Shown here: piece after piece, positions 1 through 5,069 of the stretch
How positions within the stretch are numbered: the stretch's first letter is position 1
Layout: the number at the start of each line of letters is the position of its first letter
Translations under genes and position numbers: made by a program
NCBI GenBank assembly: GCA_017396865.1
Contig: JAFQKO010000010.1
Span: 1-6,695, forward strand
DNA length: 6,695 bases
Reading direction: 5' to 3'
Source of the DNA: Clostridia bacterium
GTDB taxonomy: Bacteria > Bacillota_A > Clostridia > Oscillospirales > QAKW01
The notes under the pieces: model-generated
Told to the model about the DNA's origin: nothing
Databases searched by the model: none
Seen by the model: only the letters and a program-made list of their open reading frames with translations

Positions 1-776
1 CTCATGCCGCCCTCCAGCCGCATAAAGCCGGTGGCGAAATCCTCCACGTTGAACTCCTTATAGTCATACTTACGGGGGGAGAAGGCGCCGGTATACGCGC
101 CGCTCTCGGCAAGGCTCAAAAGGATATCCTCGCCTTGGTTGGCGATCTTGGTATAGGTACTGCCCGAAACGGCCTCCACCTTTTTATCGCCGACGATCCA
201 CAGCAGGGAATCGATCAGGTGAACGCCCAGATCGCAGAAGGGACCGCCGAAATTATGCTCCTTCATATGGAAGAAGCCCCAGGTGGGGATGCCGATGCGG
301 CGGATAAACTCGATATCCGAGAAATAGACCTCGCCCAGCTCGCCGCGGTCGACCAGCTCCTTGGACTGCATCATATAATTGCGCCATCTCATGCACTGGC
401 AGGGAAAAAGCTGTTTGCCGCAGGCCTTGGCGGTGGCCCACATCTCCTCCACGTCGGAAACGCTCAGCCCCATCGGCTTTTCGCAGGCAACGTGTGCGCC
501 TGCCTGCAGAGCCTTGATCGTCCATTCCTTATGGTACATATTGGGGGTGCAGACCGCCACGAAATCGGGCTTTTCGGCATCCAGCATCTCTTGGGGATCT
601 TGATAATAGTTGGGAACGCTGTGCCGCTTGGCAGTCTCCGCCGCCACCTCCTCGCGGATGTCGGCAACAGCGACCACCTCCACAAGGCCTTCCGCTCTCA
701 ATTCGTTCAGCGCGGGAAAATGGGCGCTGTTGGCGATCATGCCGCATCCGATCACCGCTACTCTTAATTTACTCAT
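1..776 (-). CDS. Gfo/Idh/MocA family oxidoreductase, C-terminus cut off by window edge
   Basis: Predicted cytoplasmic NAD(P)-dependent dehydrogenase acting on a sugar, polyol or cyclitol hydroxyl. The 258 visible codons begin MSKLRVAVIGCGMIA, a Rossmann dinucleotide-binding start (GCGMIA, residues 10-15). The family EKP motif is at 99-101 (CEKPMGL, catalytic Lys100), and GGPFCDLGVH at 177-186 supplies the usual Asp182 and His186. Further on, FNVEDFATGFMRLEGG (242-257) is the substrate-domain strand typical of the family. Members are usually 330-380 residues, so roughly 70-120 are missing beyond the left edge. The ATG at 776 overlaps the stop of the gene before it by 4 bases (ATGA), with a GAGGAG ribosome site at 785-790, so it is third in a translationally coupled operon. 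It has the most canonical active site of the three paralogues here. The substrate cannot be assigned. Confidence 0.93.
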   Translation of the reverse strand, partial: MSKLRVAVIGCGMIANSAHFPALNELRAEGLVEVVAVADIREEVAAETAKRHSVPNYYQDPQEMLDAEKPDFVAVCTPNMYHKEWTIKALQAGAHVACEKPMGLSVSDVEEMWATAKACGKQLFPCQCMRWRNYMMQSKELVDRGELGEVYFSDIEFIRRIGIPTWGFFHMKEHNFGGPFCDLGVHLIDSLLWIVGDKKVEAVSGSTYTKIANQGEDILLSLAESGAYTGAFSPRKYDYKEFNVEDFATGFMRLEGGM

Positions 777-1855
777 CCTTCAAACTCCTCTGCTTCTTCG
801 ATCTTTCCGCTCTCGCAGGAGCGGCGGCCTGCATCAAAGGCGGCCATCACCTTCATATTAAAATCCAACTGCAACAGCTCGTGGAGCGGCGCACCCTCCT
901 GCAGGTGGCGCACCACGTTCTCTGCCATCGTTTCACAGGGCTCCTCGGCGGTATTATATACCTCGTCGGGGTCGGGGGAGGGCTGATAGCGCAGCAGCTC
1001 CCGATAGACCTTGACCTCGGGGGCAAAGCGGTCGGCCACGATGACACCCTCGGTGCCGTAAACGATGGGGCCGGTGGGGATCTGGCCGTTACTCATGGTC
1101 GACCAGGAGCCCTCGATCAGCCCGATGGCATCCCCAAAATCGATGGTGAAGGTGGAATAATCCTCCACGTCGGAGAAGGGGAGGAAGAAATTCTTTTTCA
1201 TCCCGCTGACCCGCTTGGCCACCTTGCCGGTAAACCAGGTGGTGAGCACACAGCCGTAGCCGGCGTAGTCGCTGATGGAGCCGCCGCCCCGCTCCTTGCT
1301 GTACCACCAGAATTTCGACATTTCCTCCTCGGTATATTGCCCCACCGCATGAGGGCCGCGGGTGGAGGGGCTGCGGTAATGCACCCGCAACACCTTGCCC
1401 ACCGCGCCGCTGTCGGAAAGCGCCTTGGCCTTGCGGAAGGCGGGGAACCAGGCAATGGGCCAGTTGATCATCAGCTCGGCTGTGCTCCTTTGGGCGGCGC
1501 GGTACATCCGCTTGGCGTCCGCCATATCCAGCGCCATCGGCTTTTCCGCCAGCACGTGGATGCCCATCCCCAAAAGCTCCTCCACCACATCGGCGTGGGC
1601 CTTGATGTCGGTATTGATGACGGCGAGATCGACCCCCTGCGCCAGCAGTTCTTTATAATCCTCGAAGATCTTGCCGTCGAAAAAATCGTATTTCTTGGGA
1701 GTGACGGCGCGGTTTTGATGCTCCTCCTCGGTGAAGGGGCAATAATCGGCGGTGCCGACGATCTCAACCGCCTCGGAATGCTTGGCAAAATCCCGCGACA
1801 TATTACTCAGATGGACGTGCGCCCAGCCAATAAAGGCAACCCTTAATTTTTTCAC
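773..1855 (-). CDS. Gfo/Idh/MocA family oxidoreductase with variant Rossmann loop and Tyr in the His position
   Basis: Complete 360-residue predicted dehydrogenase, normal family length. It starts MKKLRVAFIGWAHVH: the strand and first Gly are intact, but the usual GxGxxG/A loop reads GWAHVH (10-15). The AEKPMAL motif (103-109) gives catalytic Lys105. The sheet-entry motif GGGSISDYAGYG (190-201) keeps Asp196, but Tyr200 sits where many members have His (DxGxH). Tyr here is known in relatives such as glucose-fructose oxidoreductase and dihydrodiol dehydrogenase, so activity is still expected. NWPIAW (131-136) replaces the common R-P stretch of the substrate pocket. The start is GTG at 1855, chosen because it overlaps the upstream stop (GTGA) and lies 9 bases from GGAGG (1865-1869). 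It is the middle gene of the three-dehydrogenase operon. Its function is probably oxidation or reduction of a sugar-like ring hydroxyl; the substrate is unknown. Confidence 0.92.
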   Translation of the reverse strand: MKKLRVAFIGWAHVHLSNMSRDFAKHSEAVEIVGTADYCPFTEEEHQNRAVTPKKYDFFDGKIFEDYKELLAQGVDLAVINTDIKAHADVVEELLGMGIHVLAEKPMALDMADAKRMYRAAQRSTAELMINWPIAWFPAFRKAKALSDSGAVGKVLRVHYRSPSTRGPHAVGQYTEEEMSKFWWYSKERGGGSISDYAGYGCVLTTWFTGKVAKRVSGMKKNFFLPFSDVEDYSTFTIDFGDAIGLIEGSWSTMSNGQIPTGPIVYGTEGVIVADRFAPEVKVYRELLRYQPSPDPDEVYNTAEEPCETMAENVVRHLQEGAPLHELLQLDFNMKVMAAFDAGRRSCESGKIEEAEEFEG

Positions 1856-2964
1856 AGCGTAAGCCCTCCCTCAAAGGTGGTTTCCAGCGCAACGGTCGTT
1901 CCTTTTTCCAGCGCCTCGGGGATCTTGGTCATGATCTCCAAAATATGGCGGGCGTGCTCGGCGGAAAGGAGCGGCTTACGGTTGCCCTCGATGGCCTCCA
2001 CCAGATCCCGCAGGCAGCAGCACTGGCTATTGAGCTTTGCGGGGGGATCGACGTTCTTCATGGGGGTGATCCAACCGCGTATTCCCAGCTCGGGGCGGTC
2101 GATATAAACCTCCGGCTCGGGGTTGGTCATATAGGGCTTGGTGAAGGAGACGGTGCCGTTTTTCCCAAAAATTTCAAGCTGGGGCGCGCGGCTTGCCTTC
2201 TCGCAAAAGCCCGAATCCACCACCGCCATTCTACCCTCGCCGTAGTCGAGGGTGATGACGTACTGATCGGGGATCAGGTCGGTTTTGATCTTTTTGCCGT
2301 CGAAGCGGCCGGAACGGACGGTGCGCTCGGGCATCATCACCTTGGCCATGCAGGCGATCGCCTTGGCAGGGCCGAACAGGGAGGTTACGATCTGTAACCC
2401 ATGAACCCCCATATCCACCAGCGCACCCGCGCCCGGCTCAAAGAACCAGGAGGGGTCCGCGTCCCGAAATTGGAAATACTCGGGGCCGCCGTGGGAAACG
2501 TTGCACTTGGCATAGAAGGGCTTGCCGATAGCGCCCTCGCGAATAAGGCGCTTGGCCACGTTCAGGTCATAGCGCATGGGATGGATCGGTGCGCAGGCAA
2601 ACTGAACCCCCATTTTTTCGGCCAGCTCGATCTGCTCGGTGAACTGCTCCACGGTGGGAGCGGCGGGCTTTTGGGAGATGAGATGCTTGCCGGCCTTCAA
2701 AATTGCCATGTTGATCTCATGGTGGGCCTGAATAGAGGCGGCATCAATGGCGATCTCGAAATCGCACTTTTCAATCAGCTCATAAACGCTCGTATAGTAC
2801 CGCTCCACACCAAACCGTGCGGCAGCCTTCCGGGCGCGCTCCTCCACGATATCCACCACCGCCACACACTCGGCGTGGGTCTCCTTTGCAATGTTCGGCA
2901 GATACTGCCCGCAGCCGAAGCTGCCGCAGCCAACCACTGCTACCTTCCAGATCTTTTTGCTCAT
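1852..2964 (-). CDS. Gfo/Idh/MocA family oxidoreductase with QKP in place of EKP
   Basis: Complete 370-residue predicted NAD(P)-dependent dehydrogenase and the first gene of the leftward operon. KVAVVGCGSFGCGQYLP (7-23) is the Rossmann start with GCGSFG at 12-17. The family EKP motif reads SQKPAAPT (97-104): Lys99 is kept but Glu becomes Gln. GAGALVDMGVHGLQI (178-192) gives the expected Asp184 and His188. The C-terminal SAEHARHILEI (334-344) is a typical closing helix. The cysteine run QCCCLRD (314-320) has no assigned role. The ATG at 2964 follows a GAGGTGA ribosome site (2969-2975); the ATG slightly upstream meets a stop after one codon, which excludes it. The stop overlaps the next start by 4 bases. 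The gene is divergent from an AraC-type regulator, which probably controls it. The substrate is unknown; a sugar, polyol or inositol derivative is likely. Confidence 0.93.
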   Translation of the reverse strand: MSKKIWKVAVVGCGSFGCGQYLPNIAKETHAECVAVVDIVEERARKAAARFGVERYYTSVYELIEKCDFEIAIDAASIQAHHEINMAILKAGKHLISQKPAAPTVEQFTEQIELAEKMGVQFACAPIHPMRYDLNVAKRLIREGAIGKPFYAKCNVSHGGPEYFQFRDADPSWFFEPGAGALVDMGVHGLQIVTSLFGPAKAIACMAKVMMPERTVRSGRFDGKKIKTDLIPDQYVITLDYGEGRMAVVDSGFCEKASRAPQLEIFGKNGTVSFTKPYMTNPEPEVYIDRPELGIRGWITPMKNVDPPAKLNSQCCCLRDLVEAIEGNRKPLLSAEHARHILEIMTKIPEALEKGTTVALETTFEGGLTL

Positions 2965-2992
2965 GGGATCACCTCATTTTAGAATTTTCTTG

Positions 2993-3005
2993 TTTACATT
3001 GTAAA
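2993..3005. promoter_or_regulatory. 13-base palindrome, candidate operator in the divergent promoter region
   Basis: TTTACA-T-TGTAAA is a perfect 6+1+6 inverted repeat. It covers the -35 of the rightward promoter and the -10 of the leftward promoter, so a protein bound here would block both. A GTAAA word recurs exactly 21 bases on (3001-3005 and 3022-3026), the spacing AraC-type proteins often use for direct half-sites. Which protein binds, if any, is inference. Confidence 0.45.
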
Positions 3006-3020
3006 ATTTCCTGCTATAAT
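2993..3020 (+). promoter_or_regulatory. Predicted promoter of the AraC-type regulator gene (extended -10)
   Basis: -35 TTTACA (2993-2998, 5 of 6) and a perfect -10 TATAAT (3015-3020) are 16 bases apart, and TG at 3012-3013 makes an extended -10 (TGCTATAAT). Transcription would begin near 3027, leaving a leader of about 55 bases before the ATG at 3082. The near-consensus sequence suggests a strong basal promoter that would need repression or competition to be controlled. Confidence 0.72.
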
Positions 3021-3026
3021 AGTAAA
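2998..3026 (-). promoter_or_regulatory. Predicted sigma-A promoter of the dehydrogenase operon
   Basis: Reading the minus strand, -35 TTTACT (plus-strand 3021-3026) and -10 TACAAT (2998-3003) are separated by 17 bases. The -10 matches consensus at 5 of 6 positions and the -35 at 4 of 6. The start of transcription would lie near 2991, giving a leader of about 27 bases before the ATG at 2964. It lies on nearly the same DNA as the rightward promoter. No other good pair was seen between the genes. Confidence 0.55.
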
Positions 3027-3044
3027 TACAAAATCTGCGCATTT

Positions 3045-3054
3045 TTGTGCACAA
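3045..3054. promoter_or_regulatory. 10-base palindrome in the regulator leader
   Basis: TTGTGCACAA is a perfect palindrome about 18 bases downstream of the predicted rightward transcription start and 28 bases before the regulator ATG. The position suits a roadblock or auto-repression site. It is short enough to occur by chance, so the call is weak. Confidence 0.25.
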
Positions 3055-3068
3055 TATTAACATTTGAC

Positions 3069-3073
3069 AGGAG
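3069..3073 (+). promoter_or_regulatory. Ribosome binding site fixing the regulator start at 3082
   Basis: AGGAG lies 8 bases before the ATG at 3082. The reading frame stays open upstream to a TTG at 3064, but that codon overlaps this site and has no ribosome site of its own. The start is therefore 3082, which removes six residues from the longest frame. Confidence 0.8.
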
Positions 3074-3081
3074 AGACCTGC

Positions 3082-4011
3082 ATGCTCTACCAATTAGAAC
3101 TTCGCGATTTTCCCACGATTACCCGCTATTACTCGGTGGTTCGCAACACCGTTTGGCAGATTACCGACAAGGATCATATATTAATCATCTTCCGAGAGGG
3201 GCGCTGCCGCATCTCCATCGACGGCAACGACTATGCCTTGAAGGAGGGGGACGTTTTTTTCATTCCCGCAGGCCATTCCTATACCCGCCGCCCCTACGGG
3301 GAGGAGCTTTGCACCATGACCTATATCCACTTTTCCATTCCCGCTCCCTTTGAGCAGGTAAGCGCCGAGGAAGCGGCGCAGGCGCAAACGGCAGATAAGG
3401 AGCGGCTGAATTTAGAGATCTTAAGCGGTGAGACCCGCCTTTCCTATTCCAACACCTTGTATCTCCGCAACCGAACCGCCTGCGATGCCGAGGAGCTGCA
3501 GAGCATTCTCCATGGCATCAATCTTTTTTCGGCCAAGCGGAATCTGCTTTGCTCCCTGCAATCCTCGCTGGCGCTCTGCAATCTGCTGCTGATGCTTGCC
3601 CAGCGCACCGCCGAAAGCCTCGGCGGCGATACCTCCCTGCGCAAGGGGGCAAAGGTGCCGCCCCAACTGCGCCGCGCCATCGGCTATATCACCCGCCATT
3701 ATGCCGAGCCCATCCGATTGGAGGAGCTGGCCGATTATTGCAGCCTCTCCAAGCAACAACTCATCCGCCACTTCAAGACCCATATGAACACCACCCCGAT
3801 CCAATATCTCACCGACTACCGCTTGGCGCGCGCCAAGGAGCTGCTTTTCTTCCAGCCCCAGCTTTCCATCAAGGAGATCGCCGCGGAGCTGGGCTTTGAA
3901 AACCAGCGCTACTTCGCCCGCGTTTTCGCCAAACACAACCACGAGACCCCCTCCCACTACCGCGACCGCACCCTCAACTACGTTCCACCCCAAAAACAAA
4001 AGGAGCTGTAG
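3082..4011 (+). CDS. AraC family transcriptional regulator with N-terminal cupin sensor
   Basis: A 309-residue cytoplasmic DNA-binding regulator of normal AraC/XylS length. The N-terminal half is a cupin ligand-binding domain: HILIIFREGRCRISIDGNDYALKEGDVFFIPAGHSYT (32-68), with the GDVFFIPAGH turn at 56-65. The C-terminal 110 residues form the double helix-turn-helix. Helix pair one is IRLEELADYCSLSKQQLIRHFKTH (211-234); helix pair two is LSIKEIAAELGFENQRYFARVFAKH (261-285), followed by the signature ending ETPSHYR (288-294). It is transcribed away from the three-dehydrogenase operon across a shared control region, so it most likely controls that operon and possibly itself. The ligand is probably a small carbohydrate. 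The last codons (KEL-stop) lie inside the arm of a long palindromic terminator, so the C-terminal tail after residue 300 may be a by-product of that element. Confidence 0.94.
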   Translation: MLYQLELRDFPTITRYYSVVRNTVWQITDKDHILIIFREGRCRISIDGNDYALKEGDVFFIPAGHSYTRRPYGEELCTMTYIHFSIPAPFEQVSAEEAAQAQTADKERLNLEILSGETRLSYSNTLYLRNRTACDAEELQSILHGINLFSAKRNLLCSLQSSLALCNLLLMLAQRTAESLGGDTSLRKGAKVPPQLRRAIGYITRHYAEPIRLEELADYCSLSKQQLIRHFKTHMNTTPIQYLTDYRLARAKELLFFQPQLSIKEIAAELGFENQRYFARVFAKHNHETPSHYRDRTLNYVPPQKQKEL

Positions 4012-4051
4012 AGGCACCCTCCGTAAGGAAGGTGCCTCTACAGCTCCTTTT
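3998..4051. terminator. Long bidirectional hairpin terminator between convergent regulator genes
   Basis: Arms 3998-4018 and 4031-4051 are perfect 21-base inverted repeats (AAAAGGAGCTG... against ...CAGCTCCTTTT). After a single C-A mismatch (4019/4030) the loop adds three more pairs closed by a GUAA tetraloop (4023-4026), a stable GNRA type. Rightward, the stem is followed by TTTTATTTTA; leftward, the complement reads TTTTGTTTTTG, so both directions have U-tracts. It can end both AraC-type transcripts. The stop codon of the first regulator (4009-4011) lies inside the arm. Confidence 0.9.
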
Positions 4052-4087
4052 ATTTTATAATGCTCTGAAATTTTTAGTGCGGTGGAA

Positions 4088-4110
4088 GGTGGAATTCCAC
4101 CCTTTTATTT
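4088..4110 (+). terminator. Possible second, weaker terminator hairpin
   Basis: GGTGGAATTCCACC (4088-4101) is a perfect palindrome able to form a 5-pair stem with an AATT loop, followed on the plus strand by CTTTTATTTT. It could back up termination of rightward transcripts before they run antisense into the second regulator, whose last codons overlap the T-tract. In the leftward direction no U-tract follows it. Confidence 0.4.
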
Positions 4111-4926
4111 TCGGTTCAGTCCTTTTCTATAGTCCCCTGCGCTTTGGCCCATCAAACTTTTAAAGACCCTGCAAAAGCTTTTGGTTTCCGAAAAGCCCGT
4201 TTCGCGGGCGATCTTCTCAATGGGATCGCTCCCCTCCCGCAGCAAAAGGCAGGCAATCTCGACCCGATGGCGATTGAGGGTATGATGGAAGGTATCGCCG
4301 GTGATGGTTTTAAAAAGCTTGCAAAAATTGCTTTGGCTATAACCGCAGGCGGCGCTGATCTCCTCAATGCTCAAAGGCTCATAATAGCGGTTATAGATGA
4401 TCTCCAGCGCCGTTTCGATCTTTTTGAGATCAGAGGTACTGCGATTCTTCGGCGCATCGGCGGGCGCGCGGTCGATTCTCTGCAGCAGCAGCGCACCGAT
4501 CCGATAGAGATTTCCCCGAACGGCAAGCTCGCTGAACTCCGCGCGGGCGGTATACAGCGCCGCCGTTTCATAAAGGAGCGCCGTTAATTCGCTTTGCTCC
4601 AGCTCGCTTTTCCGATAGATCAGGCAGCTTTGCTTTTGCTCGGTAAACACCTCAAAAAAGGAGCCCAGCAGCCCATAGCCCACCTCGACGGTCAGGCACC
4701 TGCAGTCATGATTTCCGGGCGGCACCTCATGGCCGACCATCGGCAGGATCACCGCCAGATCCCCCGCTTCCAGCGTGAAGCGCTTGCCCTCGCAGACGAT
4801 ATCGAAGCGCCCCTCCAGGCAAAAGCTCATCTCGATCTCGGGATGGCAATGGTTCTCAAAGGCGGCGGCACACCCGACCGAAATGAAATAGGGCTGATTG
4901 CCCATCAGCAATTTTTGGTAAAGCAA
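4105..4926 (-). CDS. AraC family transcriptional regulator with His-rich cupin sensor
   Basis: A 273-residue predicted cytoplasmic regulator. The N-terminal cupin carries FENHCHPEIEMSFCLEGRF (23-41) and a later GDLAVILPMVGHEV (55-68): His26, His28, Glu32 and His66 are placed like a cupin metal or ligand site. The C-terminal 105 residues hold two helix-turn-helix units: LSIEEISAACGYSQSNFCKLFK, then DPIEKIARETGFSETKSFCRVFKSLMG ending SAGDYRK, the AraC/XylS signature. The open frame continues to a TTG at 4962, but that codon lies upstream of the predicted transcription start. The TTG at 4926 is preferred because GGGGGG (4934-4939) lies 7 bases before it; the ATG at 4905 lacks a ribosome site. 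It diverges from the amidohydrolase-aminotransferase operon and probably controls it. The ligand is unknown. The two AraC-type proteins look only distantly alike. Confidence 0.92.
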   Translation of the reverse strand: MLYQKLLMGNQPYFISVGCAAAFENHCHPEIEMSFCLEGRFDIVCEGKRFTLEAGDLAVILPMVGHEVPPGNHDCRCLTVEVGYGLLGSFFEVFTEQKQSCLIYRKSELEQSELTALLYETAALYTARAEFSELAVRGNLYRIGALLLQRIDRAPADAPKNRSTSDLKKIETALEIIYNRYYEPLSIEEISAACGYSQSNFCKLFKTITGDTFHHTLNRHRVEIACLLLREGSDPIEKIARETGFSETKSFCRVFKSLMGQSAGDYRKGLNRK

Positions 4927-4933
4927 TTTCCAT

Positions 4934-4939
4934 CCCCCC
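4934..4939 (-). promoter_or_regulatory. G-rich ribosome binding site deciding a TTG start
   Basis: On the minus strand AGGGGGGA precedes the TTG at 4926 by 7 bases. The more distant TTG at 4962 has no such site and would lie upstream of the predicted transcription start, so it is rejected. The predicted mRNA leader is only about 15 bases, with this site near its 5' end. Confidence 0.6.
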
Positions 4940-4947
4940 TGATAAAC

Positions 4948-4976
4948 AGTATATAATATCAAAAAATATTCTGCAA
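4948..4976 (-). promoter_or_regulatory. Predicted promoter of the second AraC-type regulator
   Basis: Reading the minus strand, -10 TATACT (4948-4953, 5 of 6) is 17 bases from a weak -35 TTGCAG (4971-4976, 3 of 6). Transcription would start near 4941. The word AAACAG at 4944-4949, which overlaps the -10, is also a half of the 22-base palindrome at 5006-5027, hinting at autoregulation. Confidence 0.5.
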
Positions 4977-5005
4977 CCGTTTTGTGAATTTTTGGGAAAT
5001 TTATA

Positions 5006-5027
5006 AGAAAAACAGGTCTGTTTTTCT
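5006..5027. promoter_or_regulatory. 22-base palindrome, candidate operator upstream of the amidohydrolase operon
   Basis: Ten-base arms AGAAAAACAG and its exact complement flank a GT centre. A 2-base centre is too tight for an RNA hairpin loop unless inner pairs open, so a protein site on DNA is more likely. It lies 43 bases before the amidohydrolase ATG and overlaps the -35 position of the candidate rightward promoter, fitting either activation or repression. The divergent AraC-type regulator is the nearest candidate, although AraC proteins more often use direct repeats. Confidence 0.55.
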
Positions 5028-5047
5028 CGCATACGGTATGCTATGAT
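5019..5047 (+). promoter_or_regulatory. Candidate promoter of the amidohydrolase-aminotransferase operon
   Basis: TATGAT at 5042-5047 preceded by TG at 5039-5040 forms an extended -10 (TGCTATGAT). The -35 position (about 5019-5024, TGTTTT) is poor and lies inside the 22-base palindrome, as expected for an activated promoter. The leader would be only about 16 bases. An alternative -10, TATAAG at 5002-5007, has no -35 at normal spacing (TTGTGA at 4982 is 14 bases away). Confidence 0.35.
5029..5041. promoter_or_regulatory. 13-base palindrome next to the amidohydrolase -10
   Basis: GCATAC-G-GTATGC is a perfect 6+1+6 inverted repeat, separated from the 22-base palindrome by one base and directly abutting the candidate -10 at 5042. 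Its architecture (6+1+6) matches the palindrome at 2993-3005, but the sequence differs. It may be a second operator. Confidence 0.4.
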
Positions 5048-5054
5048 AAAGAAA

Positions 5055-5061
5055 AAGGAGG
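5055..5061 (+). promoter_or_regulatory. Strong ribosome binding site fixing the amidohydrolase start at 5070
   Basis: AAGGAGG lies 8 bases before the ATG at 5070. The longer frame starting at the ATG at 5043 would contain this site within its codons, would add the nine residues MIKKKEAHF, and lacks its own site. The family domain begins directly at residue 6 of the shorter protein, which also favours 5070. Confidence 0.85.
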
Positions 5062-5069
5062 CGCATTTT

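Noticed and set aside
135..767. 210-codon plus-strand open frame opposite the first dehydrogenase
   Set aside because: Antisense shadow of a gene with intact EKP and DLGVH motifs; no ribosome site or domain seen.
881..1846. 321-codon open frame on the plus strand opposite the middle dehydrogenase
   Set aside because: It is the antisense shadow of a GC-rich gene with clear family motifs; the frame has no recognisable domain, is Gly/His/Leu-rich, and would end inside the true gene's start region.
1..2964. Recent tandem duplication of the dehydrogenase genes
   Set aside because: The three proteins share only family motifs; loops, catalytic signatures and lengths differ throughout, so they are old paralogues.
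2401..2982. 193-codon plus-strand open frame reaching into the divergent promoter region
   Set aside because: Antisense shadow of the QKP dehydrogenase; it would have to cross that gene's start and ribosome site.
3064..3069. Perfect TTGACA hexamer, possible -35 and possible TTG start
   Set aside because: No -10 lies at 16-18 bases downstream (the sequence there is CTCTACCA), and the TTG lacks its own ribosome site; the bases simply precede and overlap AGGAG for the ATG at 3082.
2965..3081. Riboswitch or structured leader
   Set aside because: Predicted leaders are about 27 and 55 bases, too short for known riboswitch classes, and no matching conserved fold was seen.
3421..4017. 198-codon minus-strand open frame opposite the first AraC-type regulator
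   Set aside because: Low-complexity Gly/Ala/Leu shadow of a gene with a clear double helix-turn-helix; its start lies inside the terminator stem.
5006..5027. Rho-independent terminator at the 22-base palindrome
   Set aside because: The loop would be only two bases, the stem is mostly A-T pairs, and it lies between divergent promoters where nothing needs terminating.
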